From an uncultured Eubacteriales bacterium (GTDB taxonomy: Bacteria > Bacillota > Clostridia > Oscillospirales > Oscillospiraceae): a stretch of DNA of 11,468 nucleotides. The DNA lies in assembly GCA_900540545.1 (NCBI GenBank), contig UQGJ01000074.1, positions 1 to 11,468 on the forward strand. The letters are read 5' to 3'. Below the pieces are notes generated by a model, which saw nothing but the letters and a program-made list of their open reading frames with translations, was not told the origin of the DNA and searched no databases. Shown here one piece after another: positions 7,281 to 11,468 of the stretch. The stretch's first letter is position 1, and every line of letters begins with the position of its first letter. Position numbers and translations under genes: made by a program.

Positions 7281-7325
7281 AAAGGCCCCGCGTACCACTC
7301 CTCTGGTACGCGGGGCCTTTTTTCG
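7281..7325. terminator. Bidirectional intrinsic terminator
   Basis: A 17-bp perfect stem (7281-7297 with 7304-7320), 6-base loop and T-tract CCTTTTTTC on the plus side. On the minus strand the stem is followed by TTTTCC, so it can also end transcripts coming from the UPF0210 gene. It lies exactly between the convergent iron operon and the minus-strand cluster. Confidence 0.93.
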
Positions 7326-7332
7326 GGTCTCT

Positions 7333-8691
7333 TCAGTTCTTCAAGCTCTGCATGGGAGCTGGTATCCGTCCCCCGCGGGCCACAAAATCGGCGCTGCCGA
7401 AGGGGTGGACCGGCATGACGGGGGCAGAGCCCAGCAGGCCGCCGAACTCCACCGTATCCCCCACGCTCCGGCCAGGGGCGGGGATAATGCGCACGGCGGT
7501 GGTCTTGGTGTTGACCATGCCGATGGCGGCCTCGTCGGCGATGATGGCGGAGATGGTCTCGGCGGTGGTGTCGCCGGGGACAGCGATCATATCCAACCCC
7601 ACGGAACAAACGCAGGTCATGGCCTCCAGCTTATCCAGGCACAGGGCGCCGGAGGCGGCGGCGGCGATCATGCCCTCGTCCTCGCTGACCGGGATGAAGG
7701 CGCCGGACAGGCCGCCCACGTGGGAGGAGGCCATGACGCCGCCCTTCTTCACCGCGTCGTTGAGCAGGGCCAGGGCGGCGGTGGTGCCGTGGGTGCCGCA
7801 GACCTCCAGGCCCATCTCCTCCAAAATCCGCGCCACCGAGTCGCCCACGGCGGGGGTGGGGGCCAGGGACAGGTCCACGATGCCGAAGGGCACGTCCAGG
7901 CGGCGGGACGCCTCCTGGGCCACCAGCTGGCCCATGCGGGTGATGCGGAAAGCGGTCTTTTTGATGGTCTCGGCCACCACGTCGAAGGGCTGGCCCTTCA
8001 CGTCCTGGAGGGCGTGGTAAACCACGCCGGGGCCGGAGACGCCCACGCTGACCACCGCGTCCCCCTCGCCCACGCCGTGGAAGGCGCCGGCCATGAAGGG
8101 GTTGTCCTCCACCGCGTTGCAGAACACCACCAGCTTGGCGCAGCCGAAGCCGCCCCGGTCCCGGGTCCGCTCGGCGGCGGCCTTGATGGTCTGGCCCATG
8201 AGGGCCACGGCGTCCATGTTGATGCCCGCCTTGGTGGAGCCCACGTTCACCGAGGAGCACACCAGCTCGGTGGTAGCCAGGGCCTCGGGGATGGCGGCGA
8301 TGAGCTTCTTGTCGCCGGGGGTGAAGCCCTTCTGCACCAGGGCGGAGAAGCCGCCGATAAAGTTCACGCCGGTGGTGTGGGCGGCCCTGTCCATGGCGGC
8401 GGCGAAGGGCACGTAGTCGTTGGTGACGGAGGCCCCGGCCACTAGGGCCATGGGGGTGACGGAGATGCGTTTATTGACGATGGGGATGCCGAACTCCCGC
8501 TCGATGGCCTCGCCGGTGGTCACCAGCTTTTCCGCCCGGCGGCAGATCTTGTCGTAGATCTTGCGGCAGGCGGCGTCGGCGTCCGGGTCGGCGCAGTCCA
8601 GCAGGGAGATGCCCATGGTGATGGTGCGGATGTCCAGGTGCTCCTGGTCGATCATGTGCAGGGTGTCTAAAATCTCTTTACTGTTGAGCAT
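7333..8691 (-). CDS. UPF0210 / PFL family protein (DUF711)
   Basis: Protein of 452 residues, full length for the UPF0210 (PFL, DUF711) family. The N-terminus carries the family hallmark DIRTITMGISLLDC (20-33) followed by an acidic stretch and CRKIYDKICRRA. Glycine-rich regions such as VGVSGPGVVYHAL and THGTTAALALLNDAVKKGG are typical. The family is widespread in Firmicutes and archaea and is almost always next to a small ACT-domain gene, as here (14 bases apart). Biochemical function is unknown; a metabolic or amino-acid-linked role is only inferred from the ACT partner. ATG at 8691 is served by a purine-rich site (GAGGCGGGG) overlapping the upstream stop codon. No signal peptide or membrane helix is seen. 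Confidence 0.93.
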   Translation of the reverse strand: MLNSKEILDTLHMIDQEHLDIRTITMGISLLDCADPDADAACRKIYDKICRRAEKLVTTGEAIEREFGIPIVNKRISVTPMALVAGASVTNDYVPFAAAMDRAAHTTGVNFIGGFSALVQKGFTPGDKKLIAAIPEALATTELVCSSVNVGSTKAGINMDAVALMGQTIKAAAERTRDRGGFGCAKLVVFCNAVEDNPFMAGAFHGVGEGDAVVSVGVSGPGVVYHALQDVKGQPFDVVAETIKKTAFRITRMGQLVAQEASRRLDVPFGIVDLSLAPTPAVGDSVARILEEMGLEVCGTHGTTAALALLNDAVKKGGVMASSHVGGLSGAFIPVSEDEGMIAAAASGALCLDKLEAMTCVCSVGLDMIAVPGDTTAETISAIIADEAAIGMVNTKTTAVRIIPAPGRSVGDTVEFGGLLGSAPVMPVHPFGSADFVARGGRIPAPMQSLKN

Positions 8692-8705
8692 ATCGCACCC
8701 CCGCC

Positions 8706-8975
8706 TCAGATTTTATGCATGGAATCGAAGATGTCCTCCCGCTGGGCCTTGATGGTCAGGCCGCGCTTGGTCCCCTCGTTCTCCAGCAGCTCCACCAGCA
8801 CGGCGAAGGGCAGCTTGCAGTTGGACACGTCCACCAGCATGGTCATGGTGAAGAATTCCTGCAGGATGGTCTGGCTGATGTCCAGCACGTTGACCTGGTT
8901 TTCGGCCAGCAGCGTGCAGACGGCGGCGATGATGCCCACCTGGTCCTTGCCGATGACGGTGACGATGGCTTTCAT
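8706..8975 (-). CDS. ACT domain protein (UPF0237 family)
   Basis: Small protein of 89 residues made of a single ACT domain (beta-alpha-beta-beta-alpha-beta pattern): MKAIVTVIGKDQVGIIAAV, a helix, VNVLDISQTIL, a strand rich in Met/Phe (FFTMTMLVDV) and a final helix. G14 in the KDQVGI turn sits where ACT domains bind amino-acid ligands. The family (UPF0237, GcvR-like) pairs with UPF0210 genes, and here it lies directly upstream of one. ATG at 8975 has AAAGGA about nine bases upstream on the minus strand; the open frame continues upstream but that part has no ACT similarity. A regulatory, ligand-sensing role for the partner is plausible but unproven. Confidence 0.92.
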   Translation of the reverse strand: MKAIVTVIGKDQVGIIAAVCTLLAENQVNVLDISQTILQEFFTMTMLVDVSNCKLPFAVLVELLENEGTKRGLTIKAQREDIFDSMHKI

Positions 8976-9112
8976 ACAATCAAATCCTTTCGTAGCCTTC
9001 TCCACTTGTACCCGCAAGGGGTACGCCCCATCCGTAAGGCTCCTTCGTCGCCAACGGCTGGGCAGTGGGTAAGGTGGTGCGGGCACGAGGCCCGTGACGG
9101 ATGGGGGACCCG
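8976..9112 (-). repeat. Structured 137-base intergenic region with nested inverted repeats
   Basis: Between yfbR and the ACT gene a 10-bp perfect inverted repeat (CCCCATCCGT at 9026-9035, ACGGATGGGG at 9097-9106) encloses 61 bases. Inside is a CGGGC/GCCCG hairpin (9080-9094), and outside is a 6-bp hairpin GTACCC/GGGTAC (9008-9024). I find no convincing promoter, T-box motif or T-tract. It may be a repeat element or a folded leader of the ACT-UPF0210 message. Confidence 0.5.
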
Positions 9113-9691
9113 CTACTGTAATTCATCCAGAGTCAGCTCAAAGGCGGGGAGGAAATGCTCCATGAAGTAGTCCAGCTCGGGCAGGCGCATGTCCTCCAGG
9201 CTCTTCCGGGTCTGCTGGGCGGCCTGCTGGAACTCGTGGTTGCCCGCCTTGACCTCCTCCACGCACTTGATGTAGGCCGAGAGCTTGTCGGCGGCCTTGA
9301 CTAGGGGGTAGAGGGGATGGGCCGGGTCCTCGTCCAGCAGGGGGGCGTAGGTGGGGCGCAGCTCCTGGGGCAGCAGGTCCAGCAGCTTCCGGGCCGCCAC
9401 GGCCTCCACCGCCTTGTAGGCGGTCTGTATCTCCGGGTTGTCGTACTTCACGGGGGTGGGCAGGTCCCCGGTCAAAATCTCCGGGGCGTCGTGGTAGAGG
9501 GCCAGCACCGCCGCCTCGCCGGGGTCGGCGTCGCCGCCGAACACGTCCCGGCGGATGACGGCCAGGGCGTGGGCCAGGACGGCCACCATGTGGGAGTGCT
9601 CCTGGATGTTCTCCTGGAAGGTGTTGCGCATGAGGCCCCAGCGGTTGATGTAGCGCATCCGGGAGATGAGGGCGAAAAAGGTGTGCTCCAT
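9113..9691 (-). CDS. yfbR: 5'-deoxynucleotidase, YfbR family (HD domain)
   Basis: HD-superfamily phosphohydrolase of 192 residues, very close in length and sequence to E. coli YfbR, which dephosphorylates deoxynucleoside 5'-monophosphates in nucleotide salvage and pool control. Residues aligning by eye with the E. coli active site are all present: R17 and W18 (INRWGLMRN), H32 (EHS), H67-D68 (YHD), E71, D76 (GDLPTPVKY) and D135 (KAADKL). The ATG at 9691 shares one base with the stop of the upstream HPr-like gene (TGATG); a GTG one codon earlier (9694) is the alternative. Both fit translational coupling with the HPr-like gene. Confidence 0.93.
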   Translation of the reverse strand: MEHTFFALISRMRYINRWGLMRNTFQENIQEHSHMVAVLAHALAVIRRDVFGGDADPGEAAVLALYHDAPEILTGDLPTPVKYDNPEIQTAYKAVEAVAARKLLDLLPQELRPTYAPLLDEDPAHPLYPLVKAADKLSAYIKCVEEVKAGNHEFQQAAQQTRKSLEDMRLPELDYFMEHFLPAFELTLDELQ

Positions 9692-9927
9692 CACTTCACC
9701 ACGAACTTTTCGATGGTCTGCTTGAAGATGTCGGCCTGGGCCTGGGTGCCGTGGACCTCCACCTCGATGGGCTCGGACAGGTCGATGGAAAACAGGCCCA
9801 TGATGGACTTGCCGTCCACCAGATAGCGCCCGCAGAGGACGTCGATGTCGCAGTCCAGTCGGCTGGCCGCGTCCACGAAGGACTTGATGTCGCTGACGGA
9901 GGTGAGCTGGATGGGAAAGGTGGTCAT
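9691..9927 (-). CDS. HPr-like protein lacking the catalytic histidine
   Basis: Protein of 78 residues with the HPr fold signature. The segment GKSIMGLFSIDL (39-50) matches the Ser46 regulatory region of HPr, with S41 at the Ser46 position. The active-site motif HARP is absent: aligning through ASRLDCDIDV with ASKYDADVNL of B. subtilis HPr places S10, V11 and S12 where His15, Ala16 and Arg17 should be. It therefore cannot act as a phosphocarrier of the sugar phosphotransferase system through His15. A regulatory or Crh-like role is possible; Crh also lacks His15 but keeps Ser46. ATG at 9927 has GGAGGAAAAG (9931-9940 on the minus strand) just upstream, and a good promoter lies at 9969-9997. Confidence 0.85.
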   Translation of the reverse strand: MTTFPIQLTSVSDIKSFVDAASRLDCDIDVLCGRYLVDGKSIMGLFSIDLSEPIEVEVHGTQAQADIFKQTIEKFVVK

Positions 9928-9968
9928 TGTCTTTTCCTCCCTGGGTGTGGTAGAATCAATTACATATC

Positions 9969-9997
9969 ATTATAATCAAACCGGTCGATAAAAACAA
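9969..9997 (-). promoter_or_regulatory. Sigma-A-like promoter for the HPr-like/yfbR genes
   Basis: On the minus strand TTGTTT (9992-9997), a 17-base spacer and a perfect TATAAT (9969-9974) precede the HPr-like start by about 40 bases. The spacing is ideal and the surrounding DNA is A/T-rich compared with the rest of the window. It probably drives the HPr-like and yfbR genes, and perhaps the ACT-UPF0210 pair by read-through. Confidence 0.7.
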
Positions 9998-10019
9998 TCC
10001 GACATTTTCACCAGAAACA

Positions 10020-10036
10020 GGGGCCGTACCGGCCCT
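10020..10036 (+). other. Small hairpin in the mtaB leader
   Basis: GGGCCG (10021-10026) and CGGCCC (10030-10035) form a 6-bp stem with a TAC loop, extended by one G-T pair. It is followed by TATTTG and lies 20 bases before the mtaB start. Too short for a confident function. Confidence 0.3.
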
Positions 10037-10056
10037 ATTTGTGAGGTATCACCATC

Positions 10057-11394
10057 ATGCGAGTCGCCATCCACACCTTAGGCTGCAAAGTCAACCAATA
10101 CGAGACCGCCGCCCTGGAGACCGAGCTGCGCCGCCGGGGCCACGAGCTGGTCCCCTTCGAGGGCGGGGCCGACGCCTACATCGTCAACACCTGCACCGTC
10201 ACGGCGGTCAGCGACAAGAAGTCCCGGCAGATGATCCGGCAGGCCCAAAAGCGAAGCCCCCACGCGGTGGTGGCCGTCTGCGGCTGCTACGCCCAGACCG
10301 CCCCGGAGGCCGTGGAGGCCCTGGGGGTGGACCTGGTGGCGGGCACCGCCGGGAGAATGGCCTTTTTGGACGATTTGGAGGCGCTGTGCGCCCCCCATGT
10401 CATTGCGAGCCAGTCCGCGGACTGGCGTGGCAATCCGCATCCCCCGTTCTCTCTCGTCACCGTGGATAACATCATGTCCCACCGCCTCTTTGAGCCCCTC
10501 ACCGCCGGAGGGCTGGAGGGTCGGACCCGGGCCATGCTGAAGGTCCAGGACGGCTGCACCAACTTCTGCTCCTACTGCATCATCCCCTACGCCCGTGGGC
10601 CGGTGCGCTCCCTGGCCCTGGCCGACGCCGCCGCCCAGGCCGCCCGGCTGGCGGAAGAGGGCTACCGGGAGCTGGTCCTCACCGGCATCGAGCTGTCCTC
10701 CTGGGGCCGGGACCTGGAGGGAAAGCCGGCCCTGGCCGATTTGGTGGAGGCCGTCTGCGCCGCCGCCCCCGGCTGCCGGGTGCGGCTGGGGTCCCTGGAG
10801 CCGCGGACGGTGACGGAGGACTTCTGTGTCCGGCTCGCCCGTCTGCCCAACCTGTGCCCCCACTTCCACCTGTCCCTGCAAAGCGGCTGCGGCGAGACTC
10901 TGAAGCGGATGAACCGCAAGTACACCTCCGAGCGGTTCTATGAATCCGTGGAACTGCTCCGCGCTCACTTTGACCGCCCCGGACTCACCACCGACCTCAT
11001 CGTGGGCTTCCCCGGCGAGACCGAGGAGGAGTTTGCCGCCACCCTGGCCTTTCTCCGCCAATGCGGCTTCTCCGCCATGCACATCTTCCCCTACTCCCGC
11101 CGCACCGGCACCCCCGCGGCCACCATGCCGGGACAGGTGCCCAAGGCGGTGAAGGAGGAGCGTGCCCACCGGGCCGCCCAGGCGGCGGGAGAGATGTCGG
11201 CGGCCTGGCTGGCAAGCTGGGTGGGGGCCGAGCTGCCCGTGCTGTTCGAGGAGGAAAGGGACGGGATGTGGCGGGGACACGCGCCCAACTATACGGAGGT
11301 ATTTGCCGCCGGTGTGGACCTACATAATGTGGAGAAGATAGTGCGCATCACCGGGGTCCGGGACGGCACGCTGGTCGGGAAAGTGGTTTCTTGA
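10057..11394 (+). CDS. mtaB: tRNA (t6A37-C2) methylthiotransferase MtaB
   Basis: Radical-SAM methylthiotransferase of 445 residues that converts t6A37 to ms2t6A37 in tRNAs reading ANN codons (B. subtilis MtaB/YqeV type). The N-terminal UPF0004 domain has cluster cysteines C10 (LGCKVNQYE), C46 (NTCTVT) and C77 (CGCYAQ). The radical-SAM domain has the CxxxCxxC motif at C167, C171 and C174 (DGCTNFCSYCIIPYARGP). It ends with a TRAM domain (about 370-440). LGCKVNQYE at the start and the length favour MtaB over MiaB or RimO. ATG at 10057 has GAGGT (10043-10047) nine bases upstream. Residues 115-127, in the linker between the first two domains, are encoded by a palindromic repeat (10400-10437). Confidence 0.93.
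   Translation: MRVAIHTLGCKVNQYETAALETELRRRGHELVPFEGGADAYIVNTCTVTAVSDKKSRQMIRQAQKRSPHAVVAVCGCYAQTAPEAVEALGVDLVAGTAGRMAFLDDLEALCAPHVIASQSADWRGNPHPPFSLVTVDNIMSHRLFEPLTAGGLEGRTRAMLKVQDGCTNFCSYCIIPYARGPVRSLALADAAAQAARLAEEGYRELVLTGIELSSWGRDLEGKPALADLVEAVCAAAPGCRVRLGSLEPRTVTEDFCVRLARLPNLCPHFHLSLQSGCGETLKRMNRKYTSERFYESVELLRAHFDRPGLTTDLIVGFPGETEEEFAATLAFLRQCGFSAMHIFPYSRRTGTPAATMPGQVPKAVKEERAHRAAQAAGEMSAAWLASWVGAELPVLFEEERDGMWRGHAPNYTEVFAAGVDLHNVEKIVRITGVRDGTLVGKVVS
10400..10437. repeat. Intergenic-type palindromic repeat inserted in frame in mtaB
   Basis: A 16-bp perfect palindrome CCAGTCCGCGGACTGG (10410-10425) is bordered by CATTGCGAG (10401-10409) and CGTGGCAATCC (10426-10436), whose ATTGC and GCAAT ends also pair. 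This CATTGCGAG...GTGGCAATC arrangement looks like a small palindromic repeat that I recall as common between genes in many bacteria. Here it is read through in frame as VIASQSADWRGNP (residues 115-127) with no stop codon. Confidence 0.65.
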
Positions 11395-11398
11395 GTTC

Positions 11399-11463
11399 GC
11401 GCTCCCGCTCGGGTGCCTCCGGCGGGTCCCCTTTCTGGTTTCAGAAAGGGGACGGAAAGAAAA
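11399..11463 (+). repeat. Hairpin repeat element, right copy (plus orientation)
   Basis: It starts five bases after the mtaB stop. GCGCTCCCGC (11399-11408) is followed by a perfect 12-bp hairpin (11426-11437 with 11442-11453, loop GTTT) and the tail GAAAGAAAA (11455-11463). All three parts match the reverse complement of the left-edge element. There is no T-tract, so termination of mtaB transcripts here would not be of the classical type. Confidence 0.65.
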
Positions 11464-11468
11464 CCAGG

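Noticed and set aside
6224..7609. Long minus-strand open frame of 461 codons opposite the binding lipoprotein
   Set aside because: It runs across the bidirectional terminator and the end of the UPF0210 gene, has His/Gly/Arg-rich shadow composition, and lies opposite a clear gene.
7186..8445. Plus-strand open frame of 419 codons opposite the UPF0210 gene
   Set aside because: His/Gly/Ala-rich shadow composition, no ribosome site, crosses the terminator; an artefact of high GC.
8985..9019. Minus-strand promoter TTGCGG-N17-TACGAA before the ACT gene
   Set aside because: The implied start would fall inside or after the ACT ribosome site, and both hexamers are weak.
8976..9112. T-box or other known riboswitch ahead of the ACT gene
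   Set aside because: No T-box consensus, no terminator T-tract and no recognised aptamer core could be found on the minus strand.
1..11468. CRISPR array, tRNA or rRNA genes, prophage, insertion sequence or defence system
   Set aside because: No regularly spaced repeats, no tRNA-like cloverleaf, and no transposase, integrase, nuclease or toxin genes among the supported reading frames.

Overview
The window is a GC-rich (visibly well above 60%), gene-dense bacterial chromosome segment. The gene families (RecD2 helicase, MtaB, the ACT/UPF0210 pair, an HPr-like protein, a YclNOPQ-type iron transporter), strong AGGAGG-type ribosome sites and sigma-A-like promoters point to a high-GC member of the Clostridia. 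An Oscillospiraceae relative (Flavonifractor/Intestinimonas-like) is my inference from protein style, not from a search.

Layout. At 1-148 there is a palindromic repeat followed by a promoter. Bases 149-3215 (+) hold a small COG2426-type membrane protein, a short unrecognised membrane-anchored protein and recD2, closely spaced and probably co-transcribed, ending in a strong hairpin. Bases 3308-3445 are a regulatory region: a promoter, DtxR/IdeR-like operator candidates and a terminator-like leader hairpin. It precedes a four-gene siderophore/iron ABC importer at 3446-7261 (+) in the order permease, permease, ATPase, binding lipoprotein. A 17-bp bidirectional terminator separates this from the converging minus-strand genes. 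Reading leftward from 9927 these are an HPr-like protein without the catalytic histidine, a YfbR-type 5'-deoxynucleotidase, a structured 137-base gap, an ACT-domain protein and a UPF0210 (PFL family) protein. A short divergent intergenic region then leads to mtaB (+, 10057-11394), the tRNA ms2t6A37 methylthiotransferase. The window closes with a second copy of the palindromic repeat seen at its left edge, in the opposite orientation.

How the genes work together. The iron importer is a self-contained system: lipoprotein capture, a two-subunit membrane channel and one ATPase. No siderophore biosynthesis gene is visible, so uptake of siderophores made by others is the likely role. The remaining genes are housekeeping: DNA repair, nucleotide-pool sanitation and tRNA modification. 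I see no phage, toxin, defence or CRISPR system.

The most interesting signals are non-coding or repeat-derived: (i) two inverted copies of a hairpin repeat at the window edges with compensatory base changes; (ii) a 38-base intergenic-type palindrome sitting in frame inside mtaB; (iii) the iron operon's control region; (iv) an HPr-like protein whose phosphorylation motif is replaced.
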